Below are positions 1-9,412 of a stretch of 64,000 nt of DNA, piece after piece. This DNA is from Maridesulfovibrio sp. (GTDB lineage: Bacteria > Desulfobacterota > Desulfovibrionia > Desulfovibrionales > Desulfovibrionaceae). The stretch lies in contig NZ_OY762999.1 in NCBI RefSeq assembly GCF_963666665.1, forward strand, positions 3,251,001-3,315,000. The letters are read 5' to 3'. The notes under the pieces were generated by a model, which ran no database searches, was not told where the DNA came from, and saw only the letters and a list, made by a program, of their open reading frames with translations. The position numbers were made by a program, and so were the translations under genes. Position 1 is the first letter of the stretch. Each line of letters starts with the position of its first letter.

Positions 1-1
1 C

Positions 2-2125
2 ATCAACCAGCAGCTTATGCGCGGTGTTCTTTATCTCGAAAACAACCTAAGTCCGGGAGTATTTACCGATGATCGGCTGGAAGTGCTGAACCTGCTCTGT
101 TCACAGGCGGCAATCTCCATCCAGAATGCCCGGCTTTATTCCGACCTTCGCGACTCGGAAACCCAGCACCGTACCCTTCTTGAAAGCATCAATGTAGGTG
201 TTTTCAGGGCAGATGCGAATGTCGACGGGCTCCTGCTCAAGGCCAACAGGGCTCTTGCCGAAATGTTCGGCTACCGCGATTGGAACGAATTCCGCAAAAC
301 CCAAGTCAGGACACTGTATATAGACTCCAAAATGCATCAACAGATACTCAATGAGCTTCTTGAAGGCGGCATTGTCCGAGACCGTGTAGTTAATATGCGC
401 AAACAAGACGGAACCCCTATCTGGGTGAACATGACCGTCTCAATGGAAAGAAACGGCAATAAAGACAACTGCCTTGAAGGTGTCCTTGAAGACGTCACTG
501 AAAAAAGGAAGGCACAAGAATTCGAAAGGGAAAAAGTCGCCGCAAATGCAGCCAACAAAGCTAAGAGCGACTTTCTCGCCAGCATGTCGCATGAGATCAG
601 GACTCCCATGAACGCAATTCTGGGAATGGCTGACCTCCTCTGGGAATCAAGGCTGAGCAAAATACAGCGCAACTATGTAAAAATTTTCAGGAATGCAGGA
701 GAAAACCTGCTCCTGTTGATTAACGACATTCTCGACCTCTCAAAGATTGAAGCAGGGCAGATCGACCTTGAAGAGATCGATTTCAACCTTGAAGAACTAT
801 TTGAGGAAATAGGTTCCATATTTGCCCTCCGGGCCCAGATAAAAGGTGTGGATTTCTGCTGGTACATCGACCCGGAAGTGCCGCGAATAATCACCGGAGA
901 CCCGACCCGCCTGCGCCAGATAATTGTAAATCTGGTTGGTAACTCTCTTAAATTTACGGAAAAAGGAACCATCACTTTTGAAGCAGGCTTAACTCAAGGC
1001 GGATATCTGCGTTTTATTGTGAAGGATACGGGGGTTGGTATTCCCGTGGAAAAAATGAATTCGATTTTCGATACCTTTTCGCAGGCGGACTCATCTACAA
1101 CACGCAACTATGGTGGGACCGGGCTGGGACTTTCCATTTGCAGCCGTATGGTGGACAGCATGCAGGGGGGCATTTTCGTTTCCAGTACAGAAGGTGAGGG
1201 GGCGGCTTTTGCCTTTACCATCAGCGCTGAATTTCCTATGCAGCCGGAATATTCTCCTCCGCTTGAAAACTGCGCGATCCTCCTTGTGGACCGGGAAAGC
1301 ATATGCCGCGATTACCTCAGTCTCAGCCTGAGAGACCTGGGGGCAAAAGTATTTTCTGCGGAAAGCCTCGGAGAATCATCATCATTTGCAACGGAAATCT
1401 CATATTCCACATACGAAAACAGAATTCTGCTGGTCGGCAATCCTGAAGGACAGGACGACCGGTTTGAAATGTTGAAGAAGCTTAAGCATGGCCCCTGCCA
1501 AGGCTGGAAACTGATGATGATCATGGAGGCAAAACCCCAGCCAAGGGCAACCGCGAGAGCCAAACAGCTCTGTGCCAGTTATGTCCACCGCCCAGTTCAT
1601 CCACAAGCGATAGTTGAAGACTTACGATACGCCCAGAACTGCATCATAGCTCCTGAAGACAATGAAGAATACGGCCATGATCTAGACGCCAACCAAGTCG
1701 AAATGATAGAGAGGCCGGAATCTCTGCAGGAAAGGACAGGCACAGAATTCTCTATCCTGCTGGTCGAAGACTCAGAGGACAACCGCATGGTTATCGACCT
1801 CTTTCTCAAGGAGACACCATATAAAATCACTTATGCTGAAAATGGTCAGGAAGGTCTGGAGCAATTTAAGCAGGGCAAATTCGGCATCGTTCTGATGGAC
1901 ATCCAAATGCCGGTCATGGACGGATACGAAGCAACGAAAGCCATCAGGCAGTATGAAAAGGAAAACGAACTCACGCCGACCCCGATTATGGCCTTGACCG
2001 CCAACGCCTTTCAGGAAGATGAACAACGGGCACTGCAATGCGGTTGCACAGCGCACATGGCCAAACCGGTTAAAAAGAAAAAGCTGCTCCGTGTTCTGGA
2101 AGAATACCTAAGTTCAGAAGATTAA
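2..2125 (+). CDS. Hybrid sensor histidine kinase, C-terminal part (5' end outside window)
   Basis: The frame is already open at base 2, so the gene begins upstream. What is visible, numbering from the first Met at base 17, is the end of a GAF domain (the phrase GVLYLENNLSPGVF, residues 3-16), a PAS domain (about 50-165), a HisKA box with SHEIRTPMN and phospho-acceptor His192, a HATPase domain (N-box near 305, GTGLGLS near 370), a REC-like segment (about 418-540) with no convincing phospho-Asp, and a terminal REC domain with LMDIQMPVMDG. That GAF phrase is typical of very large multi-sensor kinases that start with a Ser/Thr kinase and an AAA-like domain. This N-terminal architecture is inferred, not seen. 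The signal sensed is unknown. The gene is convergent with the next one, six bases apart. Confidence 0.88.
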   Translation: MNQQLMRGVLYLENNLSPGVFTDDRLEVLNLLCSQAAISIQNARLYSDLRDSETQHRTLLESINVGVFRADANVDGLLLKANRALAEMFGYRDWNEFRKTQVRTLYIDSKMHQQILNELLEGGIVRDRVVNMRKQDGTPIWVNMTVSMERNGNKDNCLEGVLEDVTEKRKAQEFEREKVAANAANKAKSDFLASMSHEIRTPMNAILGMADLLWESRLSKIQRNYVKIFRNAGENLLLLINDILDLSKIEAGQIDLEEIDFNLEELFEEIGSIFALRAQIKGVDFCWYIDPEVPRIITGDPTRLRQIIVNLVGNSLKFTEKGTITFEAGLTQGGYLRFIVKDTGVGIPVEKMNSIFDTFSQADSSTTRNYGGTGLGLSICSRMVDSMQGGIFVSSTEGEGAAFAFTISAEFPMQPEYSPPLENCAILLVDRESICRDYLSLSLRDLGAKVFSAESLGESSSFATEISYSTYENRILLVGNPEGQDDRFEMLKKLKHGPCQGWKLMMIMEAKPQPRATARAKQLCASYVHRPVHPQAIVEDLRYAQNCIIAPEDNEEYGHDLDANQVEMIERPESLQERTGTEFSILLVEDSEDNRMVIDLFLKETPYKITYAENGQEGLEQFKQGKFGIVLMDIQMPVMDGYEATKAIRQYEKENELTPTPIMALTANAFQEDEQRALQCGCTAHMAKPVKKKKLLRVLEEYLSSED

Positions 2126-2131
2126 GGACGC

Positions 2132-3106
2132 CTACCAGCGGCGGGTCAAAACAGTCTTCCAACTAGATGGGACAAGATCTTCATAAGCCTGACCCACATC
2201 TTCAAGTCCGGTCATGTCCCCGGACAGACTGATCCCGTAAGGCTTCATAAGCCTGAGGGGATACTTTTCATCCCTGAGCTGAAAGCCTGTTGAGCTGTCC
2301 AATACGGTCAGCATTTCTTCGGGAGACCTGCCTACCAAGACAGCTTCGGGGAAACAACCTGCATCTGCAGTGTGTTCTTCCAAGCCGTCAAAAAGAGTTT
2401 TGCTGATAAAAATAAAATCTTCCTTCCACAAGCTGCGGCCGGCACCGGGAAGTGTTTCATTGCAGATATAGTGAAGCTTTCTACCTTCCAAAAAACCGTA
2501 GCTGTCCTTTTTTTTCGCATCGGCCACAATGACATTACCCAGCCCCATATTTCCAAGCACTTCATTGGTCCGCTCCGCAACAATCTGATTGCGTTCTATG
2601 CCTACCAGCGAAGTGTTTTCAAAACCGTTGCGTTTGGCCTGCACATCCATTGCCAGCATAAGAATGCCTGTGCCGGAACCTATATCCAGCCCAGTAAACG
2701 GCTCGCCATCCAGTTGCGTTTCGGCTTCTGCTATGGCTTTGAAGATGTGCACACTTTTGGGAAGATCGGCCAGCATGCACAGGGCAAACCCATAGGACAA
2801 AAGCTGTTTACGTAATTCAAGGCAGTTCTCCAGAACATCGCTGCCCAGTCTGCGATGTACGAATCGGTCAAAAAGCAATGACACATCGCCAAGTTCCAGC
2901 ACCTGCTCATGGGATCCGGGATAAACATAGGCATGAAAAAATTTTACCATGATATTCATCAGCAGTGGGCCATCCAGTTCAACAGCAGGATTAGAAGCCT
3001 CGGCAATATCCTCATTCAGAGAAGTCCGGCGATAAATTTCTTCCGGCAAAACAGTCTCTTCCATTGCTGGACGCTGCAACAAACGCAAACTGGATCTTTT
3101 GATCAT
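2132..3106 (-). CDS. Class I SAM-dependent methyltransferase-like protein
   Basis: A protein of about 324 residues with the Rossmann glycine motif LDIGSGTGIL (motif I of class I methyltransferases) in its middle, followed by an acidic strand end (VGIERNQIVAERTNE) and VIVADAKKKDS where motif III is expected. The N-terminal 130 residues are helical and unassigned. The start is taken at the ATG reading MIKRSSLRLL. An in-frame TTG 14 codons upstream has no better ribosome site. The substrate cannot be told from sequence; the fold resembles protein arginine or small-molecule methyltransferases. It has no operon partner and ends tail-to-tail with the kinase. Confidence 0.6.
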   Translation of the reverse strand: MIKRSSLRLLQRPAMEETVLPEEIYRRTSLNEDIAEASNPAVELDGPLLMNIMVKFFHAYVYPGSHEQVLELGDVSLLFDRFVHRRLGSDVLENCLELRKQLLSYGFALCMLADLPKSVHIFKAIAEAETQLDGEPFTGLDIGSGTGILMLAMDVQAKRNGFENTSLVGIERNQIVAERTNEVLGNMGLGNVIVADAKKKDSYGFLEGRKLHYICNETLPGAGRSLWKEDFIFISKTLFDGLEEHTADAGCFPEAVLVGRSPEEMLTVLDSSTGFQLRDEKYPLRLMKPYGISLSGDMTGLEDVGQAYEDLVPSSWKTVLTRRW

Positions 3107-3327
3107 TATCTGTACCTGCCTTGATTTTATGCTGCTGATGAAAGTCAATTCTAACGTTTTTTACAATCTATTACCACTGAATTGGTGCAATCTAAGACTT
3201 GACCTTTGCGGTAATCCTGATACGGACAATCCAGCACTTGCGGTGAACGTATCTATAACTAATGGCAAAACGCCTTTAACAGAGTTCCCCGCCACGATCA
3301 AAATATAATCAATACACAGGAACTATC

Positions 3328-4929
3328 ATGTCCCAGAATATAGATCCCAATATCAAGAAAGAAGTTGAACGCCGCCGGACCTTCGGCATCATCAGCCACC
3401 CTGATGCGGGTAAAACCACCCTGACCGAAAAGCTGCTTCTCTACGGTGGAGCGATCCAGATGGCCGGAACAGTCAAATCCCGTAAAGCCGCACGCCATGC
3501 AACCTCCGACTGGATGGCCATGGAACAGGAACGCGGTATCTCCGTAACCACCTCAGTTATGAAGTTCAATTACCATGACTATGAAGTCAACCTGCTGGAT
3601 ACTCCCGGTCACCAGGACTTTTCCGAAGATACCTACCGCGTGCTCACAGCAGTCGACTCCGCACTTATGGTCATTGACTGCGCCAAGGGGGTAGAGGTTC
3701 AGACCAAGAAGCTGATGGAAGTCTGCCGCATGCGCGACACCCCCATCATCACTTTCATCAACAAGATGGACCGCGAAGGTATCGACCCCTTCGAACTCCT
3801 GCAGGACATTGAAGACACCCTGAAAATAGAATGCGCACCATTAAGCTGGCCCATCGGCATGGGTTCCGACTTCAAGGGAACCTACAACATCCACAAGGGA
3901 GAGCTACATCTTTTCTCCGCTGTTCACGGCGGCGGAATCCAGAAGGGCGTGGTTATCAAAGACCTGTCCGACCCACGCCTTGATGAACTGCTCGGAGAAC
4001 AGGCCGAACAGTTGCGCGAAGAACTGGAACTGCTCGACGGTGCAGGCTATCCCTTTGACAAGGAACGCTATCTCGCGGGTAAACAGACCCCGGTATTTTT
4101 CGGCAGCGCCATCAACAACTTCGGGGTTCAGGAAATGCTGGATTCCTTTGTGGAACTTGCCCCGCACCCCAAACCGCGTGCCACCACAACCCGCGATGTA
4201 TCGCCCTTTGAATCCGACTTCTCAGCTGTTGCCTTTAAAATTCAGGCCAACATGGACCCCGCGCACCGTGACCGCATCGCATTCATGCGCATCTGTTCCG
4301 GTAAATTCACGCGCGGCATGAAGGTCCGTCACCACCGCATCGGTAAAGACGTACAGATCGCCAACGCCACCATCTTCATGGCACAGGACAGGACCGGCGT
4401 GGAAGAAGCGTATCCCGGAGACATCATCGGTGTTCACAACCACGGAACCATCAAGATCGGGGACACTTTCACCGAGAGCAAGGAAGAGTTGAAGTTTACC
4501 GGAATCCCCAACTTCGCACCTGAACATTTCCGCCGCGTTATCCTCAAGGACCCGCTCAAGAGCAAGCAGCTCGACAAAGGCCTGCACCAGCTGGCCGAAG
4601 AAGGTGCTGTGCAGCTTTTCAAGCCGCTGGGCAACAACGACAAGATTCTCGGTGCAGTGGGCCTGCTCCAGTTTGACGTCATCATGTCCCGTCTTAAAGA
4701 CGAATACGGTGTTGCCGCTCTCTACGAACCGGTTGAATACCATACCGCCCGCTGGATCAGCAGCAGCGAACCCAAAGAAATCGACGGGGTCAAAAAACGC
4801 TATCCTCGTTTCGTAGCCCTTGACGGTGACGACAACCTGACCTTCCTCGCTCCCAGCCAGTGGCGTTTGCAGCAGGCTGAAGAGGAATGGCCTAAAATCA
4901 ATTTTAGCAAGACCCGCGAGCATCAGTAA
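3328..4929 (+). CDS. prfC: Peptide chain release factor 3 (RF3)
   Basis: A 533-residue translational GTPase with the G1 loop SHPDAGKTTL, switch II DTPGHQDF, G4 NKMD and the RF3-type opening VERRRTFGIISHPDAGKTT. RF3 recycles RF1 and RF2 from the ribosome after termination using GTP. Length and domain order (G domain, then domains II and III) match the family. The ATG is preceded by an AGGA site. A strong hairpin follows the stop codon, so the gene is probably monocistronic. Confidence 0.97.
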   Translation: MSQNIDPNIKKEVERRRTFGIISHPDAGKTTLTEKLLLYGGAIQMAGTVKSRKAARHATSDWMAMEQERGISVTTSVMKFNYHDYEVNLLDTPGHQDFSEDTYRVLTAVDSALMVIDCAKGVEVQTKKLMEVCRMRDTPIITFINKMDREGIDPFELLQDIEDTLKIECAPLSWPIGMGSDFKGTYNIHKGELHLFSAVHGGGIQKGVVIKDLSDPRLDELLGEQAEQLREELELLDGAGYPFDKERYLAGKQTPVFFGSAINNFGVQEMLDSFVELAPHPKPRATTTRDVSPFESDFSAVAFKIQANMDPAHRDRIAFMRICSGKFTRGMKVRHHRIGKDVQIANATIFMAQDRTGVEEAYPGDIIGVHNHGTIKIGDTFTESKEELKFTGIPNFAPEHFRRVILKDPLKSKQLDKGLHQLAEEGAVQLFKPLGNNDKILGAVGLLQFDVIMSRLKDEYGVAALYEPVEYHTARWISSSEPKEIDGVKKRYPRFVALDGDDNLTFLAPSQWRLQQAEEEWPKINFSKTREHQ

Positions 4930-4943
4930 GAAGTTCGTAGGTC

Positions 4944-4992
4944 TCTTTCAGGGGAATCAAAGGTGCTGATCACCTTCGATTCCCCTGAAAGA
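4944..4992. terminator. Stem-loop after prfC
   Basis: Long inverted repeat with arms TCTTTCAGGGGAATC and GATTCCCCTGAAAGA and an inner AAGGTG/CACCTT stem. No clean T-run follows, so this may be an RNA-stabilising or weakly terminating structure. Confidence 0.65.
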
Positions 4993-5094
4993 TATATTTC
5001 TGATCAACGCCGCAGATGGTACTTTATAAAAGGTCTGGGGGTTGACGAAGCCTTGTTTGGCTAATATTCAGAAGAGATACTTTTTATCCTGCTC

Positions 5095-5138
5095 GCCCGT
5101 GGTTTTTCAGGAACGATTATTCCTGAAGCATCACGGGC
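5095..5138. other. Structured leader hairpin, unassigned
   Basis: GCCCGTG and CACGGGC form an outer stem, TTCAGGAA and TTCCTGAA an inner stem, separated by a symmetric four-by-four internal loop and capped by a six-base loop. It sits about 60 bases upstream of the exonuclease gene. There is no T-run, so a terminator is unlikely. A leader element or a small RNA is possible. Confidence 0.45.
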
Positions 5139-5196
5139 CGGTAGGAATTCTTTGTTTCCAGATGAGGAAATGTAATTACTACCGGGCAATTTTTAT

Positions 5197-5793
5197 ATGC
5201 AAGTACCTGAACAATATAAAAGAAAATTTACCAAAGACGAAATCAACGAAATGCCCCTGCGCCAGTATGAAGGGGCCATAAAACTGATTGACTGCGAAGA
5301 AGATGTTCCGGCGGCAATCGAAGAGTTGAGCCAATGTGAACTGCTCGGCTTTGATACCGAGACCCGTCCGGTTTTCCGTAAAGGAGTCTCCTACCCTCCA
5401 TCCTTGATCCAATTGGCAACAGAAGACTGCGTCTACCTGCTGCACCTGAATCATATTTCCCTTTCCGACCATATTAAGGAACTGCTCTCCTCCGCCGATA
5501 TCATCAAAACCGGAGTCGCGGTAATCAATGATGTAAAAGAATTGCGTGATGTCTCCCCTTTTGAAGGCAAAGGATTCGTGGACCTCGGCGATCTTGCCAG
5601 ATCACTGGAAATGCAGACCAACGGCCTGCGCAATCTGGCTGCCAACCTGCTCGGTTTCCGTATATCCAAAGGCGTACAATGCTCCAACTGGGGCCGCAAG
5701 GAATTGACCCCGCAACAGATCACCTATGCCGCAACAGACGCTTGGGTAAGCCGTGAGATTTACTTGAAGTTTCAAGAGTTCGGGGTTATTTAA
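5197..5793 (+). CDS. DEDDy-type 3'-5' exonuclease domain protein (RNase D-like)
   Basis: A 198-residue single-domain nuclease. Exo I is GFDTETRPVF (DxE), Exo II is in TGVAVINDVKEL (the second Asp), and Exo III is YAATDAWVS, giving the Tyr/Asp pair of the DEDDy class. Family knowledge: this class trims RNA or DNA 3' ends with two metal ions. The HRDC domains of true RNase D are absent, and the DTETRP phrase is typical of short WRN-like exonuclease proteins, so the true substrate is open. No strong Shine-Dalgarno precedes the ATG. Confidence 0.85.
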   Translation: MQVPEQYKRKFTKDEINEMPLRQYEGAIKLIDCEEDVPAAIEELSQCELLGFDTETRPVFRKGVSYPPSLIQLATEDCVYLLHLNHISLSDHIKELLSSADIIKTGVAVINDVKELRDVSPFEGKGFVDLGDLARSLEMQTNGLRNLAANLLGFRISKGVQCSNWGRKELTPQQITYAATDAWVSREIYLKFQEFGVI

Positions 5794-5837
5794 TTTTTCA
5801 CGCGAATATAAAATTTGCTACCGGAAAGGATGTCACC

Positions 5838-6998
5838 ATGAAAGTCAGATCTATTTTTTTCACCTTCTTCATTTTGATAATCACTGCGCTTCCGGCTTTT
5901 GCGCAGCAAGACTGTGCTGCTATCTTCAAAGCCGAACTCGAAAATATTTCCGGCGTGGATGCCGTAGTCCAAAATGAGAGCGGTTTTCTCGCCATCCTCA
6001 AGGAAGGCAACAAAAAAGAGGCTGTCAGCGTTGTTTCCAAGATCAACAAGATTCGCAAAAACAATGCCGGCGGATGTGATTTTTCCGGTGTTTCAGTTGC
6101 CATAATGGACAGCAACCTTGATCTGATAAAAAACACCTCCTCTGCTTCCATGTCAAAAAGCGAGCTGACCAAGCTGCTTTACGACTACGTATACAAACTC
6201 AGCCCTGTTCAGGTGGATGAAAACCTGAAGGGTTATGAAAAACTTTCCGAACTTGCTCCGCAGAACAATTACTATAAAACCCGAAAACAGCATTACTCTA
6301 AAAGAGTTGAGCTGGTAAAAACACGGTCTGAATATATTGCCCGTTGCCTTAAGGAATTCCCTAAGGACAAAAGCATCATCGACCTCAAGATCAAACGAGA
6401 TTTTTACCTTTTCGTGGTCGCCGGTGACACCCCTCTCAAGACAGCCGAAATTTTCATGGACACAATCGCACAGCAAACTCCGAAACCGGAGAAAAAAATG
6501 TGCGTTATCGTCTACAGCGAAGACCTTAGCATCAGGCAGGCAAGCTGCCCTTCCGAATATCAGGATATCCTGAAAACAAATGAAGAAGAGCTGCTCATGC
6601 GCCATGTTCAGTCTCTGCCCGGCTTTAAAATTGAACATAACATCAACGGCTACAAAGCGTTGAAGGAACTGGCCCCCCACTCTACCCTGTACACAAAAAA
6701 ACTGGCTGCATATGAATCCAAGCAACAAGGGTTGGAAAGGTTCATGAACCTGCGGATCATGTCCGGAGAAAAACTGTTCAGCAAGAGCAGCAATCGGGGA
6801 GAAACCCTCTACGCAACAATTAACAGTAAAGCTCTGGACGGAAAGTCGGCATCAGCCAACCGCAAGCTTTTCAAGCTTCTCACCGATTATTATGCCGCCA
6901 GCGGTTACGCCTATAAGAAATGCGTACTCAAAAACACCGCCGGAGAAACTCTCGGTACCATCTCCTGCGCAAATTCCCGTTGTACTTTCAAACAGTAA
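5838..6998 (+). CDS. Exported protein of unknown function with two internal repeats
   Basis: A 386-residue protein with a clear Sec signal peptide (residues 1-23, cleaved after AFA). Two segments repeat the pattern GY-x2-L-x2-LAP followed by Tyr and Lys: one near residues 130-155 (GYEKLSELAP) and one near 270-295 (GYKALKELAP). Similar Leu-Ala-Pro plus Tyr/Lys phrases occur in periplasmic proteins of several proteobacteria, but I do not recognise the family. A good ribosome site (AAAGGA) precedes the ATG. It is followed by a terminator and looks like a single transcription unit. Periplasmic location is inferred from the signal peptide. Confidence 0.75.
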   Translation: MKVRSIFFTFFILIITALPAFAQQDCAAIFKAELENISGVDAVVQNESGFLAILKEGNKKEAVSVVSKINKIRKNNAGGCDFSGVSVAIMDSNLDLIKNTSSASMSKSELTKLLYDYVYKLSPVQVDENLKGYEKLSELAPQNNYYKTRKQHYSKRVELVKTRSEYIARCLKEFPKDKSIIDLKIKRDFYLFVVAGDTPLKTAEIFMDTIAQQTPKPEKKMCVIVYSEDLSIRQASCPSEYQDILKTNEEELLMRHVQSLPGFKIEHNINGYKALKELAPHSTLYTKKLAAYESKQQGLERFMNLRIMSGEKLFSKSSNRGETLYATINSKALDGKSASANRKLFKLLTDYYAASGYAYKKCVLKNTAGETLGTISCANSRCTFKQ

Positions 6999-7016
6999 AT
7001 TTTATTCAACCAAAAA

Positions 7017-7054
7017 AGAAAGGTGAGTTTGCATAAGCAGACTCACCTTTTTTT
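7017..7054 (+). terminator. Rho-independent terminator
   Basis: Arms AAAGGTGAGT and ACTCACCTTT with a 12-base loop, followed by a run of T. It ends the exported-protein gene. Confidence 0.9.
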
Positions 7055-7070
7055 ATCTGTAAAATTACTT

Positions 7071-8030
7071 TTACATAGTCAGCACAAAATAAATACTACC
7101 AACCAGCACAAGGCTTGCTGCACGCAACCCCTGATTATAGACAATGAGCTTTAATGCCATTTTCCCGCGGAAGATTCCCGCATAGTACGGCAATTGGTGA
7201 CGCAGGGCCCGCACCGGGGTTGAAAGCAGATTACCGACAATAAGGGCCAGCACTATTCCCCGGGGATCAATAGCTCCGCTTCCGAGCAAGGAGCCTGCGG
7301 CGGCAAGTCCGGCAGTGAACTCGGCAGCAAGGCTGAAGGCAATAATCCCGAAAACCTGCGGATCAAGCCACGAAAGAAAGGAAAGATGCTCACCAAGATA
7401 ATTTTGAAAAGCAGTGAACACCCCGTAATGGCGCAGGAAAAAGAAGGCCGTGTAGATGGGAATCGTTAGGTAAACCACCTTGGGCAATCTGCGTTTAAGC
7501 CGCTTGAGAGCCTTTTCCAAAACCTCGCGGAAAGACTTTGCCTCCTGACCCTTGAGCCGCTCGGACACATCTCCGCATCCGCCGTCTTCCGGCAACGAAT
7601 ATCGTCCCCAGAGCACAATGGCTCCGGTACGCACAAAGGCCGCAAGAAGGGTCAAACCCACATAAGTAAATGCAACATGGCCGATAAACGGAGCCGCAAT
7701 AAAAAAGACCGTCGGCATGTGCAGAAAATAGGTAGGCAGGCTGTTGAAAAGGTTTGAAATGACCAATTCGCGATCATTGATCTCACCTTTTTCATATGCC
7801 TCGGAGAGCATGGAGTTCGCTGCTACGCCGGAAAAAAAAGCCAGGGCAAAACTGGCCCCGCTGATATCTTTAAGTCTTCCGGCCCGGATGAGCGGATTCG
7901 CCAATCGCCCCATGGTCCGGGTCCAACGCAGTCCCTCAACAATATTACCGACCAAAAGGCCGAGGCTGATAAATAACAATAACCTGATCAGGGGCCAGCC
8001 TAACCCGTTCCAGAGAAGCTCAAGTGACAA
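7071..8030 (-). CDS. Gate-domain (nucleoside recognition) membrane protein
   Basis: A 319-residue polytopic membrane protein with around eight hydrophobic segments. It carries the repeated small-residue Gate signatures FALAFFSGVAANSML and EFTAGLAAAGSLLGSGAI characteristic of the nucleoside-recognition/SpmA-like family, also found in FeoB cores. Family members are thought to pass small solutes, but the substrate here is unknown. It is followed six bases later on the same strand by nothing coding and is preceded by a small ORF with the same orientation, so the two may be co-transcribed. Confidence 0.75.
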   Translation of the reverse strand: MSLELLWNGLGWPLIRLLLFISLGLLVGNIVEGLRWTRTMGRLANPLIRAGRLKDISGASFALAFFSGVAANSMLSEAYEKGEINDRELVISNLFNSLPTYFLHMPTVFFIAAPFIGHVAFTYVGLTLLAAFVRTGAIVLWGRYSLPEDGGCGDVSERLKGQEAKSFREVLEKALKRLKRRLPKVVYLTIPIYTAFFFLRHYGVFTAFQNYLGEHLSFLSWLDPQVFGIIAFSLAAEFTAGLAAAGSLLGSGAIDPRGIVLALIVGNLLSTPVRALRHQLPYYAGIFRGKMALKLIVYNQGLRAASLVLVGSIYFVLTM

Positions 8031-8036
8031 TTAGAC

Positions 8037-8306
8037 CTACTTTTTCTTCCAATTTTCAGGCGCACTGACCATGAGTTCAGAATCATTTTCGGTGAGGATT
8101 CCGGCATCAACCAGTTCCTTCATCGCAACCAGAAAATCATTTTCCTCGCCATTCCATTTAGCAAGACATCCTTCAATAGTTACACTACCGGGAACAGCTT
8201 TACAGTTCTTATCAGGATCAATCTTGTTGCCCAGCATGCCTTCGATCAGCAGAAAAAGAGAGTTCGCTTCAACGGAAAGACCGAGGTCGAAAATAGATAC
8301 AGCCAT
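8037..8306 (-). CDS. Small hypothetical protein
   Basis: An 89-residue soluble acidic protein. The start is set at the ATG reading MAVSIFDLGL because GGAGG lies five bases before it. An ATG four codons upstream overlaps that ribosome site and is less likely. Two Cys residues (in KNCKAV and EGCLAK) are about 14 apart. I recognise no family. It lies directly upstream of, and in line with, the Gate-domain protein. Confidence 0.6.
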   Translation of the reverse strand: MAVSIFDLGLSVEANSLFLLIEGMLGNKIDPDKNCKAVPGSVTIEGCLAKWNGEENDFLVAMKELVDAGILTENDSELMVSAPENWKKK

Positions 8307-8393
8307 CGCTTCCTCCATAATTGGTTAGTTATACAATCAAAGTATACTTGAACAGCTTCAAGAGCCAGTGAAAAAAACACCCCAAACCGAAGC

Positions 8394-9242
8394 TTAGACT
8401 TTATCCTGCAACAGACTTTTAAACCTCTTAAGTTCTTCAGGATCCATGAGGCTGTAATTGCCTTCTGCGGGAAAAGATCCATCTGAAACTTCCGCAATGT
8501 AACGTTTAACCGCGTCAATGCTTTCCCCGCGCAGCTGAGCGAATTTCTTAACAAACATCGGCACAAAACGATCAAACAAACCAAGGATGTCATGATAGAC
8601 CAGCACCTGTCCGTCGGTATCCGGTCCGGCACCGATACCGATGGTAGGAATGGAAAGCCTTGCGGTTATCTCCTGAGCAACCTCGTGCGGAACAGCCTCA
8701 AGAACGATGGAAAAACAGCCTGCGGCCTCAAGTGCCAGAGCTTCATCAACAAGGGCTGCTGCAGAACGGGCGTTCTTACCCTGCGCCTTGAATCCGCCGA
8801 AACGGGCAACATGTTGCGGGGTCAGCCCGATATGTCCCTGCACCGGGATACCGGAATCAATTATCGCACGCACATGCTCCAGAAAAGGAAAGCCCCCTTC
8901 CAGCTTAACTGCACGTGCTCCAGTCCGGCTCAAAAATTTTCCGGCATTCTCCACCGCCATCTGCACTGACGGCTGATAAGCCATAAACGGCAGGTCACCG
9001 ACAATAAGAGCTCTTTTTGATCCCCGGGAAACAGCCGCAGCATGGTGCAACATATCTTCCATGGTTACAGAGAGGGTGTCTTCATATCCGAGCACAACCA
9101 TACCCAATGAATCACCGACAAGAATCATATCTACTTCTGCTGCATCTACAATCTGCCCGGAAGGATAATCATAGGCAGTTACCATGGAGATCTTACGCTG
9201 TCCCTTGAGGGCGGTAATATCGGGAGCTGTTATTTTTTTCAT
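8394..9242 (-). CDS. panB: 3-methyl-2-oxobutanoate hydroxymethyltransferase
   Basis: A 282-residue TIM-barrel enzyme that transfers a hydroxymethyl group from methylene-tetrahydrofolate to alpha-ketoisovalerate, the first committed step of pantothenate and CoA synthesis in the cytoplasm. The family phrases GDSLGMVVLGYEDTL, VKLEGG and GHIGLTPQ are all present. The ATG reading MKKITAPD has GAGGA six bases upstream; the GTG four codons earlier overlaps that site. panC is not adjacent. Confidence 0.95.
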   Translation of the reverse strand: MKKITAPDITALKGQRKISMVTAYDYPSGQIVDAAEVDMILVGDSLGMVVLGYEDTLSVTMEDMLHHAAAVSRGSKRALIVGDLPFMAYQPSVQMAVENAGKFLSRTGARAVKLEGGFPFLEHVRAIIDSGIPVQGHIGLTPQHVARFGGFKAQGKNARSAAALVDEALALEAAGCFSIVLEAVPHEVAQEITARLSIPTIGIGAGPDTDGQVLVYHDILGLFDRFVPMFVKKFAQLRGESIDAVKRYIAEVSDGSFPAEGNYSLMDPEELKRFKSLLQDKV

Positions 9243-9355
9243 TCTTTTCCTCACATATTAAAAAGTCGACTGACTAAGGAAGGATTTTGGTGCAGAACCT
9301 TGATACGGACAGGATAACACTAAATCAAGTCTAGTGAAAAATGTATCATTGTGCA

Positions 9356-9387
9356 TAAAAAAAGAGGTCCGGCATCTGCCGAACCTC
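9356..9387 (-). terminator. Rho-independent terminator of the S24 repressor gene
   Basis: On the minus strand GAGGTTCGGC pairs with GCCGGACCTC (one G-T pair), followed by seven or more T. Confidence 0.85.
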
Positions 9388-9412
9388 CATAACAATCTAA
9401 AAAAACAAAAAC

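Noticed and set aside
3149..3327. Small gene or riboswitch upstream of prfC
   Set aside because: Only short frames with no ribosome sites, and no stable conserved-looking fold was found by eye.
4222..4923. A 233-codon open frame antisense to prfC
   Set aside because: Overlaps a highly conserved gene; composition fits a shadow frame.
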